Below, piece by piece: positions 15,419-23,287 of a stretch of 64,000 nucleotides of DNA (position 1 is the first letter of the stretch; each line of letters begins with the position of its first letter). The stretch lies in the NCBI GenBank assembly GCA_964503145.1, contig CAZCYV010000002.1, positions 248,001 to 312,000 on the forward strand, given 5' to 3'. This DNA comes from RBG-16-57-11 sp964503145 (GTDB taxonomy: Bacteria; Chloroflexota; Anaerolineae; Anaerolineales; UBA4823). The notes under the pieces are model-generated. The model ran no database searches. It was not told the origin of the DNA and saw nothing but the letters and a program-made list of their open reading frames with translations. The position numbers and the translations under genes are program-made.

Positions 15419-17002
15419 ATGCGCCGTATGCGTCAAGCAAGGTTTCTGGTCGCCTTCGTATTGCTATTGATTCTCGTCGGACTGAGCGCCTGCCAGCGGG
15501 GCGCGCCTGAAGCAGCAACCTCCACGCCTGAATTATCGACCCAAACCTCGGACCCGACTGGTCGGCCAGCATCGCCGACGGTCACGGTCAGTGCGCTCAG
15601 CCACACACCCCAACCAGATCGCCTGGTGAACGTTGAGCCGGAAGCGTTACGTGGAACGATCATCCATTTCTGGCACCCCTGGACAGGCGAGGCTGGTCAG
15701 GTGATTCGCTCATTGGTGGAAGAGTTCAACCTGAATAATCCCTGGGAGATCGTCGTGGTGCCCGTCGCTCAGGCGGGGCTGGATGGGATCGAGGCTCAGG
15801 TGGCCATTGGCCTACAGTCAGGCAGAACCCCAGACCTGGTGGTCGGCTATCTACACCAGCTATTGACCTGGGATCAAAAGCAGCCTTTGGTCGACCTGCA
15901 GCCTTACGTCCAGGATCCGCTGTGGGGTTATTCGCAGGAGGAACAGGCCGACTTCACGCCTGTTCTCTGGCAACAAGACCTCATCGCCGGACGGCGATTA
16001 GGCGCTCCCATCCAGCGTTCAGCGCAAGTCCTGTATTACAATGCCACCTGGGCGCAGGCGTTGGGCTTCAGCGCCCCTCCGACGACTCCGGAGCAATTTC
16101 GCCAGCAAGTTTGCGAAGCAGCCTGGGCAAATCGCACGGATGGCCTGGTGTTGAGCACCGGCGGCTGGATCATATCGACCAATTATGCCACCGCTCTGAG
16201 TTGGATTTACACCTTTGGCGGGGAAGTGACCCGATCGGCGGATGCGGGGGAAGATATCTATCGCTTCAACACACCTGAGGTGGACGAAGCTTTTGCATTT
16301 CTGCGCGATCTGTACGATACACATTGCGCCTGGCTGAGCGAAGACCCTTATCCAGAGGCTGAATTTGCCCGCCGTCTGGGTCTGATCTCGACCGGCAGCG
16401 TGATGGATATCCCCTATCAGGCACTGGCCTTCGAGCGCGCCGGTAGCCGCGATCAATGGGTGGTCATCCCCTATCCTTCGAACGCTCAGCACGCCCTGAA
16501 TGTATATGGGGCTTCACTGGCGATCTTTCCCTCCTCTCCGGAGGAGCAGCTTGCTGCCTGGCAATTGCTCCGCTGGCTGCTGGAACCGCGCAATCACGCC
16601 CGTTTTGTGCAAGCCAGCGGTTCTTACCCCATCCGCGCCTCAGAGTTGGAATATCTGGAGGACTATCGAAAGCGCTACCCTCCATGGGGCCAGGCCTTGG
16701 AGTTGATCCCTGCGGCGCGGCCCGAACCGCCTCTCGCCTCCTGGGGACGGGTGCGTTGGGCGCTAGAAGACGCTTTTACCCAGCTCTTCCGCAGCTATTT
16801 TTCGATCGATCAGATCCCAACGATGTTAAGTTATCTCGACCGCACCGCCAACGACCTGCACCTCGGGCCAGAAAAAAGCGGCATCTACGACACTTCCACA
16901 CCCACGCCACTGCTGGAGCGCACGCGCACGCCGCCGGTTTCAGCAACGCCCACCCCCACCGCCACGCCACATCCCTCGCCTGGCGCGCCGACTGCCCCTT
17001 GA
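15419..17002 (+). CDS. Solute-binding lipoprotein (ABC family 1)
   Basis: 527 aa. Signal peptide and lipobox (LLILVGLSAC, Cys25), then a 45-residue Ser/Thr/Pro linker. The folded part starts with GTIIHFWHPWTGEAGQVIRSL, the usual first strand and helix of family 1 sugar-binding proteins, and continues with NPWEIVVVPVAQAGLDGIEA, RTPDLVVGYLHQL and the hinge APIQRSAQVLYYNATWAQAL. The C-terminal 40 residues are again Thr/Pro-rich, which is unusual for this family and may be wall-spanning or disordered. No transport partner genes are adjacent. It is divergent from the fused lipoprotein and convergent with the bactofilin gene. Confidence 0.85.
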   Translation: MRRMRQARFLVAFVLLLILVGLSACQRGAPEAATSTPELSTQTSDPTGRPASPTVTVSALSHTPQPDRLVNVEPEALRGTIIHFWHPWTGEAGQVIRSLVEEFNLNNPWEIVVVPVAQAGLDGIEAQVAIGLQSGRTPDLVVGYLHQLLTWDQKQPLVDLQPYVQDPLWGYSQEEQADFTPVLWQQDLIAGRRLGAPIQRSAQVLYYNATWAQALGFSAPPTTPEQFRQQVCEAAWANRTDGLVLSTGGWIISTNYATALSWIYTFGGEVTRSADAGEDIYRFNTPEVDEAFAFLRDLYDTHCAWLSEDPYPEAEFARRLGLISTGSVMDIPYQALAFERAGSRDQWVVIPYPSNAQHALNVYGASLAIFPSSPEEQLAAWQLLRWLLEPRNHARFVQASGSYPIRASELEYLEDYRKRYPPWGQALELIPAARPEPPLASWGRVRWALEDAFTQLFRSYFSIDQIPTMLSYLDRTANDLHLGPEKSGIYDTSTPTPLLERTRTPPVSATPTPTATPHPSPGAPTAP

Positions 17003-17023
17003 AGCGATCTACAGCCGTCTTCC

Positions 17024-17473
17024 TTAGGCGGCGGCTTCGTCCACTTCGCCGACGGTGGGCAGCGCGTCCTCCGGTTGGGTGAGCGTCACGCCAATGTTCA
17101 CCTCATCTTCCATGCGAATCTGACCGCGCAAAAAAGCCCCCTCTTCAGTGGCAAAGGCGGCGGTTACCACATCGCCCCAAACTCGGCCCGTGGAGCGGAT
17201 CTCGACCTTCTCTGCAGTGATGTTCCCGCGCAACGCCCCGGCGACGATCACCACATTGGCGCGCAGATGCGGACAGGTCACCCTGCCAGTAGCGCCGATG
17301 ACCAGCAACCCGCGCAGAGCAATCTCGCCCTCAAAGGCGCCCTCGATGCGCACGCCGCCGCTGCCGCTCAGATTGCCTTTCCAGCTAATCCCCGGCCCCA
17401 GCACGGAAGTCACCCGTTCTACCGGCGCAGGCTGGAGCTGCGGGGACGGCTGCGCCTCTCGTTTGCGAAACAT
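17024..17473 (-). CDS. Bactofilin-family cytoskeletal protein
   Basis: 149 aa from the ATG at 17473; a TTG directly upstream (17476) fits the GGAGG spacing slightly better and cannot be excluded. After a short basic, Pro-rich N terminus the protein is a run of short Gly-punctuated strands (ISWKGNLSGSGGVRIEG, FEGEIALRGLLVIGATG, ALRGNITAEKVEIRSTG) typical of the right-handed beta-helix of bactofilins (DUF583). Bactofilins polymerise without nucleotide into membrane-associated filaments that localise wall enzymes or polarity factors. It is a single gene upstream of nothing obvious, convergent with the lipoprotein at 15419-17002. Confidence 0.88.
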   Translation of the reverse strand: MFRKREAQPSPQLQPAPVERVTSVLGPGISWKGNLSGSGGVRIEGAFEGEIALRGLLVIGATGRVTCPHLRANVVIVAGALRGNITAEKVEIRSTGRVWGDVVTAAFATEEGAFLRGQIRMEDEVNIGVTLTQPEDALPTVGEVDEAAA

Positions 17474-17545
17474 CAACGTTTGTAAGCCTCCGTTCGACGC
17501 GCCTCGATCGTTGGCCCCAGACGGATCGAGTTCAGGTGTGACGCG

Positions 17546-18337
17546 TCACTCTTTCTGGTCGAGCGCCTCAGGCACGCCGAGGATATTGTACCCCGAATCA
17601 ACGAAAATCACCTGTCCGGTGGTCTTGGCGGCCATGTCTGAGCACAGGAAAACCGCGGTGTTCCCTACGTCCTCGATGGTCACATTCTGATGCAGTGGGG
17701 CCAGATCGCTGAAGTGACGATACATCAATTTGAACCCCGAGACTCCCGCCGCCGCCAGGGTGCGGATCGGGCCGGCCGAGATGGCGTTCACCCGCACCCC
17801 CTGCGGCCCAAAATCATAGGCCAAATAGCGCACGGAAGCCTCCAGAGCGGCTTTAGCCACGCCCATGACGTTGTAATGCGGCGCGACCTTCTCCGAACCA
17901 TAATAGGTAAGCGTCAAGAGAGCGCCGCCCGGCCTGAAGAGCGGCTGAAAGGCCTTCGCCAGCGCCGTAAAGGAGTACACACTGATGTCCATCGCCAGGT
18001 GAAAGCCCGCTCGGCTGGTGTTGTAATACGGGCCGCTCAGTTCGTCGCGATTGGCAAAGCCGATCGAATGTACCAGGATGTCCACCTGGCCGAACTCCTG
18101 GGCGGCTTTTTCTGCGATGGCCTGGATCTCGCTGTCCTGAGACACGTCGCAAGGTTCCACAAAGGTGCAGCCAATGCTTTCGGCCAGCGGCCGCACGCGC
18201 CGTTCCAGGACTTCACCAGCGTAACTCAGTCCAATTTTTGCCCCATGCTCGTGAAAGGCTTTCGTAATCCCCCAGGCGATCGAACGTTCATTAGCCAGTC
18301 CAAAGATCAGGGCGGTCTTTCCTCGCAGCAGGCTCAT
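17546..18337 (-). CDS. fabI: Enoyl-[acyl-carrier-protein] reductase (NADH)
   Basis: 263 aa from the ATG at 18337, supported by GGAGG five bases upstream; an in-frame extension to 18430 lacks a ribosome site. It belongs to the short-chain dehydrogenase fold with FabI traits: the divergent cofactor loop (ALIFGLANERSIAWGITKAF), VDILVHSIGFA, and the active-site pair with Tyr-x6-Lys (YNVMGVAKAALE), followed by VRVNAISAGPIRTLAA, the FabI substrate-loop motif. It performs the last reduction of each cycle of fatty-acid elongation and is the triclosan target in many bacteria. It lies downstream of hutU on the same strand with a 129-base gap, so it is probably independently transcribed. Confidence 0.95.
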   Translation of the reverse strand: MSLLRGKTALIFGLANERSIAWGITKAFHEHGAKIGLSYAGEVLERRVRPLAESIGCTFVEPCDVSQDSEIQAIAEKAAQEFGQVDILVHSIGFANRDELSGPYYNTSRAGFHLAMDISVYSFTALAKAFQPLFRPGGALLTLTYYGSEKVAPHYNVMGVAKAALEASVRYLAYDFGPQGVRVNAISAGPIRTLAAAGVSGFKLMYRHFSDLAPLHQNVTIEDVGNTAVFLCSDMAAKTTGQVIFVDSGYNILGVPEALDQKE

Positions 18338-18466
18338 GCTTACCTCCAGGTGTGAATTGACACAACGCGCCGACGCCTGGTTAGAGGCAGCGGTGTGTAG
18401 AGTAAAACCCATCAGCGCGCCTTTCGTCACGCTGGGGCGCAGATCATTTTTCCGGAATCGCTCGAC

Positions 18467-20119
18467 CTACTTCAGCATGGGCATCTTGATGCCTCGCTGT
18501 TTGGCGACTTCAATTGCCCGTGGATAGCCAGCATCGGCGTGACGCACCACCCCCATGCCAGGGTCGGTGGTCAGCACGCGCTCCAGGCGACGGGCAGCAG
18601 CGGGCGTCCCGTCGGCTACGATCACCTGCCCAGCGTGCTGACTGAAGCCGATGCCCACTCCGCCGCCATGGTGAAACGAGACCCAGGTCGCCCCACCAAC
18701 GGCGTTGATCAGCGCGTTCAGGATCGGCCAATCGCTCACTGCGTCTGTGCCGTCCAGCATGCCCTCCGTCTCCCGGTTCGGCGAAGCCACCGATCCGGCA
18801 TCCAGATGATCCCGGCCAATGACGATGGGCGCTTTCACCACGCCCTGGGCAACCATTTCATTGAACTTGAGGCCGGCTTTGGCGCGCTCGCCATATCCCA
18901 GCCAGCAAATGCGCGCCGGCAGGCCCTGGAACGGCACCTTCTGGCGCGCCATCTTCAGCCAGCGGTGCAGGTGTTCATCCTCAGGGAACAGCTCCATCAC
19001 GGCCTCATCGGTGCGATAGATGTCTTCTGGGTCACCTGAAAGCGCCACCCAGCGGAACGGCCCCTTGCCTTCGCAAAACAGCGGGCGGATATAGGCCGGC
19101 ACGAACCCGGGGAACTCGAAGGCGTCGCTGACCCCATAATCATAGGCGCGCTGGCGGATGTTGTTGCCGTAGTCGAACACCTCAGCCCCGGCGCGCCGGA
19201 AGGCGAGCATGGCTTTCACATGTTTCGCCATGGAGGCCATCGAACGCCGTTCGTATTCCGCCGGGTCGCTCTTGCGCATCTCCTCGGCAGCCACCACGCT
19301 CAGCCCGCTGGGCACATACATCAAGACGTCGTGAGCCGGCGTCTGATCGGTGACCACGTCGGGGATCACGCCGCGGACGACCAGCTCAGGGTAGATATCG
19401 GCAGCGTTGCCGATCAGTCCGATCGACTTGGGGATTTGCTTCTCTTTGTATTCTTCGACCAGCGTCATCGCCTCTTCCAGGGTATCCACCACCAGATCCA
19501 CATACCCGATTTCCTGGCGGCGGCGAGCACGCTCTGGATCGACTTCGACGATCAGACCCACGCCTTCGTTCATGGTGATCGCCAACGGCTGCGCGCCGCC
19601 CATGCCGCCCAACCCGGCGGTGAGCACAAACTTTCCTTTTAACGAGCCCCAGCCGCGCTGCCGCGCCAGCGACCCCAGCGTCTCGTAAGTGCCCTGTAAG
19701 ATGCCCTGAGTGCCGATATAAATCCACGATCCGGCGGTCATCTGGCCGAACATGATCAGCCCTTTTGCTGCCAGTTCATCGAAGTGCTCCTGGGTAGCCC
19801 AATGTGGCACCAGATTGGAGTTGGCGATCAGCACACGGGGGGCGTCAGGATGGCTCTTGAAGACCGCAACAGGTTTACCCGACTGCACCAGCAGAGTCTC
19901 GTCGTCTTCCAGTTCACGCAGCGCCGCCAGGATAGCGTCAAACGCTTCCCAACTGCGGGCGGCCTGGCCGCGTCCGCCATAAACCACCAGGTCTTGAGGG
20001 CGCTCGGCCACTTCTGGATCCAGGTTGTTCTGGATCATGCGATAAGCGGCTTCGGTAAGCCAAGATTTGCAGGTTAATTGGGTTCCGCGCGGGGCGCGTA
20101 CGATACGCGGTCCAGACAT
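18467..20119 (-). CDS. hutU: Urocanate hydratase
   Basis: 550 aa from the ATG at 20119, which has AGGAGG five bases upstream; an in-frame upstream ATG (20152) lacks one. Family hallmarks: LVVYGGRGQAARSWEAF at the start, QMTAGSWIYIGTQGILQGTY, the NAD-binding glycine stretch VLTAGLGGMGGAQPLA, and GGATWVSFHHGGGVGIGFSQ. The enzyme hydrates urocanate to imidazolonepropionate using tightly bound NAD+ in histidine breakdown. The other hut genes (hutH, hutI, hutG) are not in this window, so the pathway must be scattered. It has its own promoter at 20170-20198. Confidence 0.96.
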   Translation of the reverse strand: MSGPRIVRAPRGTQLTCKSWLTEAAYRMIQNNLDPEVAERPQDLVVYGGRGQAARSWEAFDAILAALRELEDDETLLVQSGKPVAVFKSHPDAPRVLIANSNLVPHWATQEHFDELAAKGLIMFGQMTAGSWIYIGTQGILQGTYETLGSLARQRGWGSLKGKFVLTAGLGGMGGAQPLAITMNEGVGLIVEVDPERARRRQEIGYVDLVVDTLEEAMTLVEEYKEKQIPKSIGLIGNAADIYPELVVRGVIPDVVTDQTPAHDVLMYVPSGLSVVAAEEMRKSDPAEYERRSMASMAKHVKAMLAFRRAGAEVFDYGNNIRQRAYDYGVSDAFEFPGFVPAYIRPLFCEGKGPFRWVALSGDPEDIYRTDEAVMELFPEDEHLHRWLKMARQKVPFQGLPARICWLGYGERAKAGLKFNEMVAQGVVKAPIVIGRDHLDAGSVASPNRETEGMLDGTDAVSDWPILNALINAVGGATWVSFHHGGGVGIGFSQHAGQVIVADGTPAAARRLERVLTTDPGMGVVRHADAGYPRAIEVAKQRGIKMPMLK

Positions 20120-20169
20120 ATCGACCTCCTGAACGATCGGTTTGTCATCCAATGTTCGTTTTGAACTCT

Positions 20170-20198
20170 ATCTTAACACTTTATCGATGGCCGGGCAA
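20170..20198 (-). promoter_or_regulatory. Promoter of hutU
   Basis: TTGCCC (20193-20198), 17-bp spacer, TAAGAT (20170-20175), with TGT before the -10 box on the minus strand. The start is predicted near 20163, 43 nt before the ATG. Confidence 0.55.
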
Positions 20199-20339
20199 GG
20201 TCAACGTAGCCAGCTCAGGGTCGCTCACTGACTGGGAAATACGGGTTTTCGGAATCAAAAAGGGTGATCTTCAGGCTCATTTGCAGATCACCCGGATAGC
20301 CAGCCAGGGAAGTCTATATAGAACGCGGAGAGAGTTGAC

Positions 20340-20771
20340 CTAGCCAGCGGTCGGCATGGGCTTGCCGTTTCCGCCGCCTTTGAATTGTGCGAAGGTGGTG
20401 TTCGAGAGGCGTTGCACCAGTTCGGCCTGCGCTTCGCACCATACCGGCTTCATCGGGCAGCTATCGCCAAACTGGCATGTGCCGCCGGCCGCTACACATT
20501 CGTTGAGCAAAATCGGACCATCAATGGCTTCCACAACTTCGAGCAGTGAAATTTGCTCTGGCGGCCGCGCCAGCGAAACGCCGCCCCGGGCCCCGCGTGA
20601 AGTCTGGAGTAGGCCGGCGACAGACAATTGGGACACGATCTTCGCCAGAAAAGACGGCGGTATGGCCTGTTCCTGAGCAATCTGGCTGGTGGCCGCGCGC
20701 TGATCTGCTCCCAGTTGGGAAAGGTACAAGACTGCGCGTACGGCATAGTCGGCTTGGCGTGTGATTTGCAT
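20340..20771 (-). CDS. Rrf2-family transcriptional regulator with cysteine cluster (IscR/NsrR type)
   Basis: 143 aa. Winged helix-turn-helix typical of Rrf2 (MQITRQADYAVRAVLYLSQL; IPPSFLAKIVSQLSVAGLL; SRGARGGVSLARPPEQISL). Cysteines at 92, 99 and 105, plus 112, match the spacing that holds an Fe-S cluster in IscR and NsrR, so it probably senses iron-sulfur status, nitric oxide or redox. The RBS is GGGAGA. No Fe-S assembly genes are next to it; the divergent neighbour is ugd. The AT-rich palindrome at its own predicted start suggests autoregulation. Which of IscR, NsrR or RsrR it resembles most cannot be settled by eye. Confidence 0.9.
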   Translation of the reverse strand: MQITRQADYAVRAVLYLSQLGADQRAATSQIAQEQAIPPSFLAKIVSQLSVAGLLQTSRGARGGVSLARPPEQISLLEVVEAIDGPILLNECVAAGGTCQFGDSCPMKPVWCEAQAELVQRLSNTTFAQFKGGGNGKPMPTAG

Positions 20772-20803
20772 ACCAGGTCTCCCTTGTATTTGATCTACTT
20801 GGT

Positions 20804-20848
20804 AATAATTATTGGCAATATTTTAGACTGTTTTTGACCAATTCGCAA
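20804..20848 (-). promoter_or_regulatory. Promoter and likely operator of the Rrf2 gene
   Basis: TTGCGA (20843-20848), 17-bp spacer, TAAAAT (20820-20825). A perfect 10-bp palindrome, AATAATTATT (20804-20813), covers the predicted start site, the position expected for an autorepressing Rrf2 protein. Confidence 0.5.
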
Positions 20849-21012
20849 GTGACACTTATCATACATCTGGGATGATTGTCATCTATATTGTATGATCTTT
20901 CGATCTGACATCGATCCAGCGCACATCGACCTATCCAGGATGTTGGGCGGAGCGATAAAGTTTTATGGTAAGATTAGCGCTCAGATCATCAATTTTCTCA
21001 GGAGTCGGGTTT

Positions 21013-22344
21013 ATGAAGCAGATTTGCGTGATTGGAGTGGGGTATGTCGGTCTGGTGACTGCTGCCTGTTTTGCCGATTTGGGCAACCGTGTGATTGCCC
21101 TGGACATTGTGGAAGAAAAAATCGAAGGCCTGAAGCGCGGCGAAATGCCGATCTACGAGCCGGGCCTGGCGGAGCTGGTGGAGCGCAATGTGCGCGCTGG
21201 ACGTCTGTCGTTTACCACCTCATACGAAGAAGGCCTGGATGGTACGGAGTTCGTCTTCATCGCCGTCGGCACGCCCTCTGGCGTGGATGGCGAGGCGGAC
21301 CTGCGCTATGTGGCGGCGGCGGCAGAGACGATCGCTCGCACGATGCGCCATCCGCTGATCATTGTCAACAAGTCCACCGTGCCGGTGGGGACAGGCGACT
21401 GGGTGGCGGATATTGTGCGCAAACACCAGCCCAAGCCAATTCCCTTCTCGGTGGTCTCCTGCCCGGAGTTCCTGCGTGAAGGCTCGGCGATCAGCGACTT
21501 CACCCAGCCGCACCGCACCGTGCTGGGTTCTCTAGATCCCGAAGCCGCAGAGAAAGTCGCTCAACTCCATCTGCCGCTGCGGGCGCCGATCGTGATCACC
21601 GACCTGCGCACTGCCGAGATGATCAAATACGCTTCGAACGCCTTCCTGGCGACCAAGATTTCTTTCATCAACGAAATTGCCAACATTTGCGAAGCGCTGG
21701 GGGCAGACGTCAAGGAAGTGGCGGTCGGCATGGGCTACGACAAGCGCATTGGGCCGATGTTCCTGGATGCGGGTCTGGGTTATGGGGGATCCTGCTTCCC
21801 CAAGGATGTCAAGGCTCTGGCGTATATGGCCGCCGAAAAGGGCGGGCATCCGCAGCTATTGCACGCGGTAATGGAAATCAACAGCGACCGCCGCCGCATG
21901 GCGATCGAACGCATCACGGAAATGCTCGGCAGCCTGGAGGGCAAGGTCGTTGGGCTTTTGGGTCTCTCCTTCAAGCCTAACACCGACGACATGCGCGACG
22001 CCCCCTCGATCGACATCGCCAACGCTTTGCTGGCGGGCGGCGCGCAGGTGCGCGCCACCGATCCGGTCGCGATGGAAGCCGCCCGTCAGGTGCTCCCCAA
22101 CGTGGAAATGTACAACGACGTTTACTCGATGGCCAGGGGCTGCGACGCGTTGATGTTGATCACCGAGTGGAACGAATTCAAGCAGATTGACTGGAACCGG
22201 ATTCGCGGCCTGATGCGCCAGCCGGTGATCTTCGACGGGCGTAACATCTATGACCCGGCGTTGATGCGGCAATTGGGCTTTAATTACCGGGCGATGGGGC
22301 GCGGTTATAACGGCAGCAATTCCAATCCCTCCAAGGAAGGTTGA
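21013..22344 (+). CDS. ugd: UDP-glucose 6-dehydrogenase
   Basis: 443 aa from the ATG at 21013, which has AGGAG eight bases upstream; the frame is open further 5' without a ribosome site. N-terminal NAD-binding fold (ICVIGVGYVGLVTAACFADL), conserved FIAVGTPSG and CPEFLREGSAI, and the active-site loop GYGGSCFPKDVKALA with nucleophile Cys261. The C-terminal UDP-binding domain contains GLLGLSFKPNTDDMRDAPS. It oxidises UDP-glucose twice to UDP-glucuronate, a precursor for acidic surface polysaccharide. GDP-mannose dehydrogenases are close relatives and cannot be wholly excluded. The methyltransferase gene follows after 28 bases. Confidence 0.9.
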   Translation: MKQICVIGVGYVGLVTAACFADLGNRVIALDIVEEKIEGLKRGEMPIYEPGLAELVERNVRAGRLSFTTSYEEGLDGTEFVFIAVGTPSGVDGEADLRYVAAAAETIARTMRHPLIIVNKSTVPVGTGDWVADIVRKHQPKPIPFSVVSCPEFLREGSAISDFTQPHRTVLGSLDPEAAEKVAQLHLPLRAPIVITDLRTAEMIKYASNAFLATKISFINEIANICEALGADVKEVAVGMGYDKRIGPMFLDAGLGYGGSCFPKDVKALAYMAAEKGGHPQLLHAVMEINSDRRRMAIERITEMLGSLEGKVVGLLGLSFKPNTDDMRDAPSIDIANALLAGGAQVRATDPVAMEAARQVLPNVEMYNDVYSMARGCDALMLITEWNEFKQIDWNRIRGLMRQPVIFDGRNIYDPALMRQLGFNYRAMGRGYNGSNSNPSKEG

Positions 22345-22372
22345 TCGGTAGATCGGCGTTATCCGGGATGGT

Positions 22373-23269
22373 GTGGTGACTTCTGATCGCCCTCCCATCT
22401 GCGACTACGAAGGCTCCGATTACCAAACCTCCTTCTGGGAGCAGGGCGGACGAGAGTATGAGGATCGGGTGGAGCAGGTGGCCCTGGAACGCCTGCTCCC
22501 CACCTCGGGTAAGCTGCTACTGGAACTCGGAGCTGGAGCCGGGCGCAATACCTCGCGCTACCGTGGTTTTGAACGCGTCGTCCTTCTGGATTACTCCCAT
22601 ACTCAATTGCAACAAGCCCGAGAGCGATTGGGCGATAGCCCACGCTACACTTATGTGGCTGCGGATATCTATCGCCTACCCTTCGCCCCAGGTCTGTTCG
22701 ACGCTGCCACCATGATCCGCACGCTGCATCACATGGCCGACGCCCCGCTGGCGCTGCGCCAGGTGCGCCGGGCACTGCAACCGGGCGCGATTTTCATCCT
22801 CGAATTCGCCAACAAGCTCAACTTGAAAGCCATCTTGCGCTACCTCGCCCGCCGCCAGGACTGGAACCCATTCACGCTCGAGCCGGTCGAGTTCGCCGAA
22901 CTGAATTTCGATTTCCATCCGCGAGCGGTGCGTGACTGGCTGGCGCAGAGCGGGTTTTCCATCCAGCGCCAGCTCACCGTGTCACATTTCCGCATCAGCC
23001 TGCTCAAGCGCCTGCTGCCGCTGAAGTTGCTGGTGAAGATGGACGCCCTGGCACAGTGGACGGGAAACTGGTGGCAGCTCACTCCGAGCGTGTTTGTCAA
23101 GGCGCAGGCGGTTGGCGAGACGCTGCACGCTGCGCCCGGTGCTTTTTTTCGCTGTCCGGAGTGCGGGGGAGAGGCATTCGATGAACAGGTGGATGCGTTG
23201 ACTTGCCACGCTTGCGGCAGACGGTGGGGGGTTAGCGGCGGCATCTACGACTTTCGCCAGCCAATATAA
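22373..23269 (+). CDS. Class I SAM methyltransferase with C-terminal zinc ribbon
   Basis: 298 aa. It appears to start with GTG (22373; a second GTG follows at once), closely after ugd. Methyltransferase motif I (LLLELGAGAGRNTSRY), motif post-I (VVLLDYSHTQLQQA) and AATMIRTLHHMAD are clear. The last 45 residues hold a four-Cys zinc ribbon (CPEC ... CHAC) like the Trm112/RlmA-type metal-binding tails. The fold combination suggests methylation of RNA, lipid quinone or sugar; the target is unknown. The position next to ugd could mean a role in surface glycan synthesis. Confidence 0.78.
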   Translation: MVTSDRPPICDYEGSDYQTSFWEQGGREYEDRVEQVALERLLPTSGKLLLELGAGAGRNTSRYRGFERVVLLDYSHTQLQQARERLGDSPRYTYVAADIYRLPFAPGLFDAATMIRTLHHMADAPLALRQVRRALQPGAIFILEFANKLNLKAILRYLARRQDWNPFTLEPVEFAELNFDFHPRAVRDWLAQSGFSIQRQLTVSHFRISLLKRLLPLKLLVKMDALAQWTGNWWQLTPSVFVKAQAVGETLHAAPGAFFRCPECGGEAFDEQVDALTCHACGRRWGVSGGIYDFRQPI

Positions 23270-23287
23270 CTGTGTGAACAGCGCCCT

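Noticed and set aside
20892..21479. Long plus-strand ORF overlapping the start of ugd in another frame
   Set aside because: No ribosome site, arginine/glycine-rich shadow sequence, and it overlaps the well-supported ugd gene.
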